Below, one piece after another: positions 43,082 through 50,161 of a stretch of 50,161 nt of DNA; positions within the stretch are counted from its first letter, which is position 1, and the number at the start of each line of letters is the position of its first letter. The position numbers and the translations under genes were made by a program. The notes beneath the pieces were generated by a model. The model saw nothing but the letters and a program-made list of their open reading frames with translations. It did not search any database and was not told the DNA's origin. Origin of the DNA: Deltaproteobacteria bacterium (GTDB taxonomy: Bacteria > Desulfobacterota > Desulfobacteria > Desulfobacterales > G020354645); the NCBI GenBank assembly GCA_020354645.1, contig CP070652.1, forward strand, positions 3,298,927-3,349,087, written 5' to 3'.

Positions 43082-43582
43082 CTAGAATTCCTCCGGCAAA
43101 AGCCCTTCCCGGTACCGACGAATACCCTGATAAATAGTTATAAAAGCACTCATTAATATTGCCAGCCCACATAAAGGAATCACAATATATACAACGCTAA
43201 CCGGAATTCGCATGACTTCCGTGACCTGTCCGGGAAATTTAAACGTTTGCTGGAAACCCCAATAGGTCATAACCACAGCCACACCGGCAATAACAAGGTA
43301 GACGATGAAAAAACAAACACTTTGGAGCACAAAAGGCATCCGGCGGTATAAAAAATCTATTCGCAAATGCATTTTTTTTCGGAGGGCAAGGTAGGCGCAG
43401 ATGAAAGTTATATAGGTAAGCATAATCATCAAAAGCTCAAAAGACCATGCCAAAGAGAAACCCAGCAGGTAACGTGTTATCACGGCAATGAATGCGATCA
43501 AAGCTGATACGAAAAGTAAAAGTACTGAAATCGCCTCAAGCACTTTGTCGAGAATTAAAATCGGACTGAATTTTGATAACAT
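43082..43582 (-). CDS. dctQ: TRAP transporter small permease (DctQ)
   Basis: A 166-aa four-helix DctQ subunit. The FAVITRY-like FIAVITRYLLGFSLAWSFELLMIMLTY segment is split by polar residues and is characteristic. It lies between dctP and dctM in the standard order, in the same operon. Confidence 0.9.
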   Translation of the reverse strand: MLSKFSPILILDKVLEAISVLLLFVSALIAFIAVITRYLLGFSLAWSFELLMIMLTYITFICAYLALRKKMHLRIDFLYRRMPFVLQSVCFFIVYLVIAGVAVVMTYWGFQQTFKFPGQVTEVMRIPVSVVYIVIPLCGLAILMSAFITIYQGIRRYREGLLPEEF

Positions 43583-43718
43583 TAGGGCAATCCCTTATTC
43601 CTTTTTCAAGCTGAGCGGACTCTAGCTAAACATAAATGTTTAATAATTTTTAGGCGCTATCGGGCTGAAATTGCCCAGACCCGACAGCGCAAAATCAAAT
43701 GAGTGAAATTTGGGATGA

Positions 43719-44720
43719 TTATGGTGTGCCTGCCGTGGAAATCAGGTGAATGAGCTTGATCGCCTCTTCACCCATTTCTTTGCCAACCGAATCCCAGATC
43801 GGCTTTGATGCCTTGATAAAGGCTTCCGTGTTGGCTTTGTTGACTTTCATGCCCTTAGAATTGGCAAGCTCTACTATCTCTTCGTCGACTGTTTTTCCCG
43901 CTTTAACGGTGGCCGCAATAGTTTCATAACCAGCCTGTTTCATTAAGATCTGAAGGTCCCAGGGGAGCTTATTAAAGGATGACGTCCCCATGAGCAGGTA
44001 GCTAACACTGTATACGTGATTGGTGAAAGACAGGTATTTCTGAACCTCGTAGAACTTGTTGCTTTTGACCTCGATGGCGGGGTTCTCCTGCGCATCAAAA
44101 ACACCCATTTGCAATGCACTGTAAAGCTCAGGGTAAGGCAAAGCAGCGGAGTTAGCTCCGTAGGTATTGAATATTCTAATTCTGAGCTGACTGCTGGGAG
44201 TGCGCATCTTTATACCTTTGAGATCGGCTGGGGTGTAAATAGGTCTCTTGTTGTTGGTGATCTGTCTGAAACCCCCTTCCATATATGCCAAGATCTCAAG
44301 ATTGTGTTTTCTGAGACGCTCAGCCGTCCAAGCCCCTACCGGACCCTTCATCACCTGGTCTACATGTTCTCGGTCTCTAAAAATGAACGGAAGGCCAAAA
44401 ACCCCAAAAACCTTGTCTACCGTAGTGATGGGAGTATCAACAGTAGCAATATCGATCGTTCCTGATTGCATTGATTCTATTCCGGCCCTTTGATCGCCGA
44501 GTGCACCGGAGTAATAAATCTTGATTTCGATTCGTCCCTCGGACCGCTTCTCAACCAACTTTTTAAGTGTTCTTAAGCCAACAGCATGAATGCTGTGCTC
44601 ATTGCCAATGGTGTTAGCTCTTAACTTGAATTCGGCACTAAGGGCTGAGCCGGCCACAAAAAAGATTAACAACAAGGCCATAAAAATGGTTACTAACTCA
44701 GTTTTCTGATTTTTTCGCAT
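43719..44720 (-). CDS. dctP: TRAP transporter solute-binding protein (DctP)
   Basis: A 333-aa periplasmic protein with an N-terminal signal peptide ending near ALSAEF. Family landmarks are EIKIYYSGALGDQRAGIESMQSGTIDI, LPFIFRDREHV, the ligand-binding GIKMRTPSS segment with conserved Arg, and the GVFDAQENP motif. The downstream permeases complete the transporter. Linkage to two proline-racemase-family enzymes suggests a ligand such as a proline or hydroxyproline derivative, but this is inference. Confidence 0.92.
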   Translation of the reverse strand: MRKNQKTELVTIFMALLLIFFVAGSALSAEFKLRANTIGNEHSIHAVGLRTLKKLVEKRSEGRIEIKIYYSGALGDQRAGIESMQSGTIDIATVDTPITTVDKVFGVFGLPFIFRDREHVDQVMKGPVGAWTAERLRKHNLEILAYMEGGFRQITNNKRPIYTPADLKGIKMRTPSSQLRIRIFNTYGANSAALPYPELYSALQMGVFDAQENPAIEVKSNKFYEVQKYLSFTNHVYSVSYLLMGTSSFNKLPWDLQILMKQAGYETIAATVKAGKTVDEEIVELANSKGMKVNKANTEAFIKASKPIWDSVGKEMGEEAIKLIHLISTAGTP

Positions 44721-44795
44721 TTCTCAATCCTCCTTATTTAAAAGCCATTTGTTTTGTGCAGCTCCCCTTTCCTTAATTACCCTAATAGGGAGCTG

Positions 44796-45806
44796 TTAGT
44801 GCCCTATAAGAAAACCTTTTTTAATAGGGTCCTGGTCGTCTATGACAAACTGGTGAAATCCGGTTATGAAGGCCGAACCGGTTATCTCTGGAATCACCGC
44901 TGGTTTCCCCTCAAACAAGGTCTTTTCCAAGAGGCGTCCTGTGAAAATGCCGCCGGTGATACTTTCTGCACGAACATACTCTTTCAACTTGATTTGGCCT
45001 TTGCTGAAAAGCACTGCCATCCAAGCAGAGGTGCCAGTTCCACCCGGAGAATGGTCAAACTGCCTTGTACTGAAAACATGCACACATAGGTAGTCTGCTT
45101 CCGGGTTATTCGGCTGGCTTAAGACGGTCGCGATATTGAAATGATCGTTATGGGGCAGTTTGGGATGCTGTACTTTTAATTGCTGGTTGGCAGCTGCCTT
45201 CACATCCAAACACGTGTCGATAACCTTCTCAATGTTGTTTGGAGTGACTTCCAGGTTTACATCCCGTGCCTGGAAAAAGACAAAGTAATTACCCCCAAAA
45301 GCAACATCGACCCGCAACTTCCCGAGTCCAGGCACTTCTATTACTTCGTCCACGTATTCGACGAAGGCAGGCACATTTCTAAACGCCACACTTTCCGCCC
45401 GCCCATTGAACATTTTTACTTCAACCTCAATAAGGCCGCTCGGTGGTTCAAGAACCATCCTTGTAATGGGCTCCTGGGTATTAACCATGCCGAGTTCGGC
45501 CAATGCGGTGGAAATACCAATTGTTGCGTGACCACAACCACTCATATATTGCTGGTTGTCCATAAAAATGAAACCATAATCTGCCTTTTCTGAAGCCGGT
45601 TCGGTTAAAAGGCAGCCATACATATCTTTGTGGCCGCGTGGCTCAGCCATCAGTGCTGTGCGAATATGATCAAGATTGGACTTAAAATATTCCATTTTTT
45701 GGACCATGGTCCGACCGGGAATGCATTTTATTCCTCCAGTAATGATTCTCGTCGGCTCTCCTTCAGTGTGTGTATCTACAGTGCTAATAAACCTTGAAAA
45801 ACGCAT
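44796..45806 (-). CDS. Proline racemase-family enzyme, Cys/Gly variant 1
   Basis: A 336-aa member of the proline racemase/hydroxyproline epimerase/trans-3-hydroxyproline dehydratase superfamily. The first catalytic Cys is present (C91 in SGCGHATIG). The second, normally in SPCGTGTSA, is Gly here (HSPGGTGTSAWMA). Racemases and epimerases need both cysteines; Cys/Thr forms are dehydratases. A Cys/Gly pair is unusual and argues against racemase activity. ATG 45806 has AGGAGG upstream. It lies between a paralogue and dctP. Confidence 0.85.
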   Translation of the reverse strand: MRFSRFISTVDTHTEGEPTRIITGGIKCIPGRTMVQKMEYFKSNLDHIRTALMAEPRGHKDMYGCLLTEPASEKADYGFIFMDNQQYMSGCGHATIGISTALAELGMVNTQEPITRMVLEPPSGLIEVEVKMFNGRAESVAFRNVPAFVEYVDEVIEVPGLGKLRVDVAFGGNYFVFFQARDVNLEVTPNNIEKVIDTCLDVKAAANQQLKVQHPKLPHNDHFNIATVLSQPNNPEADYLCVHVFSTRQFDHSPGGTGTSAWMAVLFSKGQIKLKEYVRAESITGGIFTGRLLEKTLFEGKPAVIPEITGSAFITGFHQFVIDDQDPIKKGFLIGH

Positions 45807-45838
45807 ATAAGCCTCCTTTGATTTCTGGAGCTAGATTC

Positions 45839-46867
45839 CTACTGAATCAGAAAGCCATCTCTGAGCCGATCTTGCTGATCTAAGATAAATTGATGAAATC
45901 CCGTGATATATGCACTGCCTGTTATCTCTGGAATAACGCCCTTCTTATTCCCCACTGTGGTTTCTGCCAGCAATCGACCCTTGAAAAGGCCTTCTGTGAT
46001 ACTCTCCACCCAGATCTCTTGGTTCAGTCCGAGCTTACCTTTGGCGTATAGTACCGCCATCAATGCACTGGTTCCCGTTCCGCCCGGAGACCTGGCTCCG
46101 GTTCCACCCAATGAATGGGTGAGCAGGGAACCTAAGACATGAACATTTTTATAGATTGCTTTAGGGTTGGTTGGTTTGGCAAGAATCGTCGCTACACCAA
46201 TTAAATTGTTACGCTGTAATTGAGGATGCTGAACAGGGAATTGTTTAATGGCAGCCTCTTTGACCCTTTGTCCTGTCTCGATGATCTTCCCCATATTTTG
46301 TGGGTTCACTTGCAGATCAACCTCTTCCGCTGAGAAAAAAACGAAATAGTTTCCACCATACGCGATGTCAACTTTTAATTTTCCCAAACCTGGGATAACT
46401 AAATCAGCGTCTATAAAGTCGGCATAAGCTGGCACACTTTTGTAACAAACGCTTTCGCCCCTGCCGGCTTTCATGGTTACATTTGCGTCTACAAGACCCC
46501 CTGGGGTTTCCAGCACGATCCGAGTGGAAGGCTCAGTTGTTTCGACCATCCCCAGTTCTGCCAATGCGGTGCAGATACCAATTGTTGCATGCCCGCACAT
46601 GCTAAGATATCCTGAGTTATCCATCATGATAATCCCGTAATCAGCTTCTTCGATAGTTGGCTCTGTTAAGACGCAACCATACATTTCTTTGTGGCCGCGG
46701 GGTTCTGCCATGAGTGCCTTTCTGACATGATCCAAATTTTTCTCGAAAAAATGCAGTTTTTCCAGCATATTACTTCCTTTAATATTTCCGATCCCGCTAA
46801 CAATGATTCTGGTGGGGTCCCCTTCGGTATGGGTGTCCACCGCCACAATGGACTGTGAAAAACGCAT
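45839..46867 (-). CDS. Proline racemase-family enzyme, Cys/Gly variant 2
   Basis: A 342-aa paralogue of the preceding entry. C91 is in the canonical SMCGHATIG. The second active-site region reads HSLGGTGARSPGGTGTSA: the second Cys is again Gly and an extra GGTG-containing segment of about eight residues is present, probably an old in-frame duplication of the active-site loop. The rest of the fold is intact, with no stop. The two genes may act on different isomers of the same substrate (inference). The gap to the next gene is 32 bases. Confidence 0.85.
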   Translation of the reverse strand: MRFSQSIVAVDTHTEGDPTRIIVSGIGNIKGSNMLEKLHFFEKNLDHVRKALMAEPRGHKEMYGCVLTEPTIEEADYGIIMMDNSGYLSMCGHATIGICTALAELGMVETTEPSTRIVLETPGGLVDANVTMKAGRGESVCYKSVPAYADFIDADLVIPGLGKLKVDIAYGGNYFVFFSAEEVDLQVNPQNMGKIIETGQRVKEAAIKQFPVQHPQLQRNNLIGVATILAKPTNPKAIYKNVHVLGSLLTHSLGGTGARSPGGTGTSALMAVLYAKGKLGLNQEIWVESITEGLFKGRLLAETTVGNKKGVIPEITGSAYITGFHQFILDQQDRLRDGFLIQ

Positions 46868-46987
46868 CTAAAGCCCTCCTTTTTCGAGGTCGAGTAACCT
46901 GTGGTAATCGAGAAAATTAAAATAAAAAAGCCTCCAATAAGTCATCAGAGCTCGTTTGAGTTTTGTCTCGGCACTCTCAGGAAATAT

Positions 46988-47641
46988 TTAATAGACCCGT
47001 GTTATTACCAACTCATTTAGTCTCTCCCAGTAGTTTCTGATGTGGGCTTTCATGATCTCTTCGGCTCGCACACTATCACCCTCTTTGACTGCATTGATAA
47101 TCCCCTTATGCTCTTCGAATGCCTGGTCAATATAGTCTTGGGAAAGATCAAAATAGAACATTGACCGTATTCGATCCATCTGATCATTCAAGCTTTCAAG
47201 CAGACCAATTAGGCGCTGGTTTCTAGTGGAATGGATTATAAACCTGTGAAGGCGCCTGCCAGCCTCATGTATTGTCTTGTAATCTTTTGGGGAGCCTTCC
47301 GGAAAAGTTGCGAACTCATTTTCCAGCACGGAAAGCTCCTCTGTATTGTGAGACGAGGCAGCAACGCTTGCTGCAAGGGGCTCTAACCCTTGTCGAATCT
47401 GCATGATCTCTCTGATGTCGTTAAGGGTGATTTGAGAAACAAACGCCCCTTTTTGGGGAATAAGTTCTATAAGTCCCTCCTTGTGAAGCAACTGAATCGC
47501 CTCTCGAATAGGAGTTTTGCTCACTTTAAGTCGTTGGGAAAGACTTCTTTCATTTAGTGATTGTCCTGGTTTTAAGCGGTTAGAGAGGATCTCCTCCCGG
47601 ATAATCCTAAATGCTCTATCCTTGGTAGAATGGGAACGCAT
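46988..47641 (-). CDS. GntR-family (FCD) transcriptional regulator
   Basis: A 217-aa regulator. An N-terminal winged helix has SLNERSLSQRLKVSKTPIREAIQLLHKEGLIELIPQKGAFV (residues about 30-75). The C-terminal all-helical FCD ligand domain has DIREIMQIRQGLEPLAA and several His/Asp positions typical of metal-dependent ligand binding. ATG 47641 is preferred; a TTG 15 bases upstream is possible. It is the first gene of the minus-strand operon and is the likely controller of the transporter and enzymes. An imperfect palindrome, TTGATATCTCGCCTG then TATCTCAA, lies at 47678-47700 and could be its operator. Confidence 0.9.
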   Translation of the reverse strand: MRSHSTKDRAFRIIREEILSNRLKPGQSLNERSLSQRLKVSKTPIREAIQLLHKEGLIELIPQKGAFVSQITLNDIREIMQIRQGLEPLAASVAASSHNTEELSVLENEFATFPEGSPKDYKTIHEAGRRLHRFIIHSTRNQRLIGLLESLNDQMDRIRSMFYFDLSQDYIDQAFEEHKGIINAVKEGDSVRAEEIMKAHIRNYWERLNELVITRVY

Positions 47642-47898
47642 TTGATGAGATTCCAAAATTATCTTAAATTTATATTTTTGATATCTCGCCTGTATCTCAA
47701 GGAACCTGTCTTGTCAAGAATTTTTATAAGCTGATTTACAATTAATCGCTGCATTAAATCCCAGGTCAGCTATTATTTGCGGCTCCGGCGACTAATCGCT
47801 CTCAACCGCATCTGGCAGACTTCCTGGCGAAAAACACAAATCGACAAACCATTCATTGGCACACCAAAATAGCGAACAACATCGGCACCCCAATACAG

Positions 47899-47969
47899 CT
47901 TTTGTTATTGCAGTGTTTGCATCCGTTGTGGCCTGGCAGTTGTTTTTAATTTATCGGGTGGTTTTTTAA
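47899..47969 (+). repeat. 71-base direct repeat, right copy (3' fragment of a DUF5658 gene)
   Basis: 69 of 71 bases match the 3' end of the DUF5658 gene at 41552-41622, including the stop TAA. Upstream sequence does not match, so this is only the gene tail. The rest of the 47657-48005 gap shows no gene. Confidence 0.9.
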
Positions 47970-48005
47970 ACCGAAGAATAAAAATCGACGATCGTCAGGC
48001 GACAG

Positions 48006-49358
48006 TTATTTGTCTCTTAAGCCGCTTAACCAGTTATATAATCGTGCGATTTTACGGGGAGGGATGCCTATCAGATAAGTCACAATCACGATCTGATTTA
48101 TAAGCCAGATTTTATATATACCGGCCTTCGACCATCTCCGGGCAGAGGTAACAACAGGTACCGGTACGGCAACGATATGACCCTGCTTTGCCAACCGCCG
48201 CATCAACTCAAAGTCTTCCATGATGGGGATGTCACTAAACCCGCCGATTTGATGAAAAAGTGAGGCCGAAACAAAAATAGCCTGATCACCGTACGGCATC
48301 TGTAACCGGCGGGACCTCCAGTTGGCCAGCCGCTCTATTATCCGAAATGTCGCAATGGGTGAATCCACTTGCAGTTCAAAGGCCCCGGCAGCAATTCCGG
48401 CCCCATCCATCGCCCGGCGGATGTGTTCATCAAATTTTTCCGGCAATCGCGTGTCGGCATGAAGGAACAGAAGTATGCCTCCGGAAGCCGTCGCTGCTGC
48501 AGCGTTCATTTGTCTGGCCCGACCGGAATTCATTTGAATAACCGATACATCCAAAGACTTTGCCAAATCCACGGTAGCGTCCGTACTGCCGCCGTCGACA
48601 ACAATAATTTCGAGATTTTGGCCCCGCTGAACAGGGGTAATCGTATCGACGATATGGTCGGCTTCATTCAGGGTGGGTATGATAATAGATATTTTTTCCT
48701 GTTTGGCGATCGAAGCAGAAGTTCTGTCAATCTTTTGCCAGACGGCAAGATCCTCCACCCGGTCCACATCCGCCAGCTTTTTTAAAAGCGTATAGGTTAA
48801 CCCGATTTTTTTTGCGGTTTCAAGGGAGTCGTTCAAAACCGACTCAGTACTCCAGGATATACCGGTAAATAATTGAGGGATGGCGTGCTGAAAAGATGTT
48901 TTTTGCAGACCGATCAGATAATAGCCCCCGTCAGTTGCAGGCCCAAGCACAAGATCATTTTTATGCAGTGAATTGAACGCTACCTGCAAAATATCCACCG
49001 TGATGCCGGGAATATCCGTACCAATCATAACAGCGGTATCTACCCCTGAATTAAAAGCCGCCTCAAAGGCCCGGCCCATGCGGTGGTCAAGATCTCCTGG
49101 ACTTTGCGGGCAAAAGATATATTCGGCGCCCAGCCAGGTTTTCATCAATTTTTCGCTGCCGCCTTCATACCGAATCTCAACGGATACGGGACGAATTGCT
49201 GTAAGATGGCTGATCTTCGATAAGATGTGTTCTGTCATTCGGCGCTGCAGTTCTGCCGCGCCCTCTGCTCCCAAGCTCGGAATAAGGCGAGTTTTGGTGC
49301 GACCCGGCTTTGGATATCGTGTAAAGACAATAAGTCTTTCTACTTGATTTCGCGCCAC
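48006..49358 (-). CDS. Fused TIGR04282/TIGR04283-type glycosyltransferase
   Basis: A 450-aa two-domain protein. Residues 1-210 are a nucleotidyl/glycosyltransferase A-like domain of the TIGR04282 type (FTRYPKPGRTKTRLIP, then MIGTDIPGIT and GPATDGGYYLIGL). Residues 220-450 are a GT2 family transferase of the TIGR04283 type (IIIPTLNEADHI, VVDGGSTDATVDLA, LFLHADTRLP and GGFSDIPIMEDFELMRRL). Both families are linked to arsenosugar-type biosynthesis when separate; here they are a single polypeptide. No SAM-dependent partner is adjacent. Confidence 0.85.
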   Translation of the reverse strand: MARNQVERLIVFTRYPKPGRTKTRLIPSLGAEGAAELQRRMTEHILSKISHLTAIRPVSVEIRYEGGSEKLMKTWLGAEYIFCPQSPGDLDHRMGRAFEAAFNSGVDTAVMIGTDIPGITVDILQVAFNSLHKNDLVLGPATDGGYYLIGLQKTSFQHAIPQLFTGISWSTESVLNDSLETAKKIGLTYTLLKKLADVDRVEDLAVWQKIDRTSASIAKQEKISIIIPTLNEADHIVDTITPVQRGQNLEIIVVDGGSTDATVDLAKSLDVSVIQMNSGRARQMNAAAATASGGILLFLHADTRLPEKFDEHIRRAMDGAGIAAGAFELQVDSPIATFRIIERLANWRSRRLQMPYGDQAIFVSASLFHQIGGFSDIPIMEDFELMRRLAKQGHIVAVPVPVVTSARRWSKAGIYKIWLINQIVIVTYLIGIPPRKIARLYNWLSGLRDK

Positions 49359-49681
49359 CCTGAGGCCCCCTTAAATAGTCGGCTGCTATCGATCGATTGC
49401 CAGGCGCGATTTAACACTCCCGAAATACAACTGATAACTAAATTCGGTATCTTCTGAATCACCGGTCACCAGGAAAAAAAGAAGCGATGCCAGATTACTG
49501 CCCCCTGGGCTTCGAGACTGCAGCTGCCTTTCGGATTAACTCCCCGCCGGTTAGAACTCTCTTCCCAACACCGCTCGAACAATTCGAGACCACCTGCGTG
49601 GCAGGCGCCCTTAGCCCTTTAAAACCACCGCGGCGATCAGCCTGGCAACAAAATTACCATCCTCCCGGGCGTATCGCAAAA
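49359..49681. other. Intergenic stretch
   Basis: About 320 bases with no supported gene, no clear promoter and no repeat that I recognise. Short open frames lack ribosome sites. Confidence 0.5.
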
Positions 49682-50161
49682 TTATCGATTTTCAATCGGC
49701 ACAAAGACACATTCTTCCGGACCGCAGTATTCACCGATGTAATCTGACTCGGGCCGATACAGCATTGGTTTTTCAGCGGCACCGGCAAACTGCTCCTCGA
49801 TGACGTGTGCCGTCCAGCCAGCTATCCGGGCAATGGCAAACACCGGGGTGAAATAATCCAAGGGAATACCCATGGCATAATACAGCGAGGCGCTGTAAAA
49901 ATCGACATTGGTGTAAATTTCGATTCCCTTGCGGTCTTTAAATGCCGCCTTGCCCTTTTGCTCCAATATTCGTGACATCTCGTACCATTGCGGCTGCCCG
50001 CTGCGCTTGCCCATTTTCTCAGACATGGGGGCTAATATCTGTGCCCGCGGATCATCGGTCTTATATACCGCATGCCCCAGGCCAAATAGCTTGCGGCCTG
50101 CATCCAGCTCCGCTTTCACATATCCTTCCACCGCATCCGCAGAACCGATTTTCAACAACAT
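49682..50161 (-). CDS. Citrate synthase, C-terminal part (cut by window edge)
   Basis: The last 159 residues of a citrate/2-methylcitrate synthase-type enzyme. Visible are the GLGHAVYKTDDPRAQIL motif (catalytic His), NVDFYSASLYYAMGIP with the catalytic Asp, and FAIARIAGWTAHVIEEQ near the C-terminus. The start lies beyond the window. It may be the Si-type or 2-methylcitrate form; the fragment does not decide. Confidence 0.92.
   Translation of the reverse strand: MLLKIGSADAVEGYVKAELDAGRKLFGLGHAVYKTDDPRAQILAPMSEKMGKRSGQPQWYEMSRILEQKGKAAFKDRKGIEIYTNVDFYSASLYYAMGIPLDYFTPVFAIARIAGWTAHVIEEQFAGAAEKPMLYRPESDYIGEYCGPEECVFVPIENR

Larger units (their letters stand above)
41623..47898. mobile_element. 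Putative 6.3-kb genomic island bounded by a direct repeat
   Basis: The block holds only minus-strand genes (TRAP DctM/Q/P, two proline-racemase-family enzymes, GntR regulator) between two copies of a 71-base repeat. This fits insertion at, or duplication of, the 3' end of the DUF5658 gene. No integrase or transposase is seen, so the mechanism is unknown and the island may be an old remnant. Confidence 0.55.

Noticed and set aside
1..50161. tRNA, rRNA, CRISPR array, transposase or integrase
   Set aside because: No sequence with the expected conserved structure or motifs was found by eye on either strand.

Overview
The window looks like a chromosome segment of an anaerobic Desulfobacterota-type bacterium (sulfate-reducer lineage) of moderate G+C. 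This is inferred from gene content: corrinoid methyltransferases of the MttB/MtgA type, TRAP transporters, a Mrp/DUF134 pair, a TusA/DsrE-like sulfur relay, a probable selenoprotein and several sigma-54-like promoters. No rRNA, tRNA, CRISPR array, transposase or integrase was seen.

Layout, left to right. (1) 95-4139: TRAP permeases, a CobW-type GTPase with a His-rich stretch, and a TauE-type exporter. (2) 4310-14869: a long plus-strand accessory block. It opens with a perfect inverted repeat and a sigma-54 promoter. It continues with a UroD/MtaA-like methyltransferase, a corrinoid protein, a methyl-THF methyltransferase, a thioredoxin-like protein and a C_GCAxxG_C_C-family protein whose frame contains an in-frame TGA followed by a bacterial SECIS-like hairpin. 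After that come a complete NitT/TauT-type ABC importer (one binding protein, two permeases, two ATPases), an amber-interrupted universal stress protein, and a TusA, DsrE-like, DsrF-like, DsrH-like run. A plausible but unproven reading is import and corrinoid-dependent demethylation of a methylated (perhaps sulfur-containing) compound, with methyl groups passed to tetrahydrofolate and sulfur handled by the relay. (3) 14870-20110: repeat-rich intergenic DNA with a regulator remnant, then mrp, an FmdB zinc-ribbon/AbfD fusion, a DUF134 regulator and a corrinoid adenosyltransferase. The promoters of mrp and of the DUF134 gene carry the same 14-base near-palindrome.

(4) 20285-24419: an Fe-S protein, a DNA helicase and a thioredoxin/outer-membrane-barrel fusion. 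(5) 24535-34407: a nearly complete pentose phosphate pathway (gnd, zwf, tkt, pgl, glk, tal, a HAD phosphatase, rpiA; no rpe seen), all on the plus strand. (6) 34480-38119: sppA, hydroxypyruvate reductase, a decayed aldo/keto reductase, and a tiny free-standing Lys/Ala-rich protein gene with its own promoter, leader hairpin and terminator. (7) 38806-40884: a second corrinoid protein with an MttB-family methyltransferase. (8) 41552-47969: a 6.3-kb minus-strand block (TRAP transporter, two proline-racemase-family enzymes, GntR regulator) bounded by a 71-base direct repeat of the 3' end of a DUF5658 gene, which suggests an inserted island. (9) 48006 to the end: a fused sugar-transferase gene and the 3' part of a citrate synthase gene.

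A repeat family beginning TGAARCTCCCCGC is scattered through the window. In four places its first three bases are the stop codon of the preceding gene.
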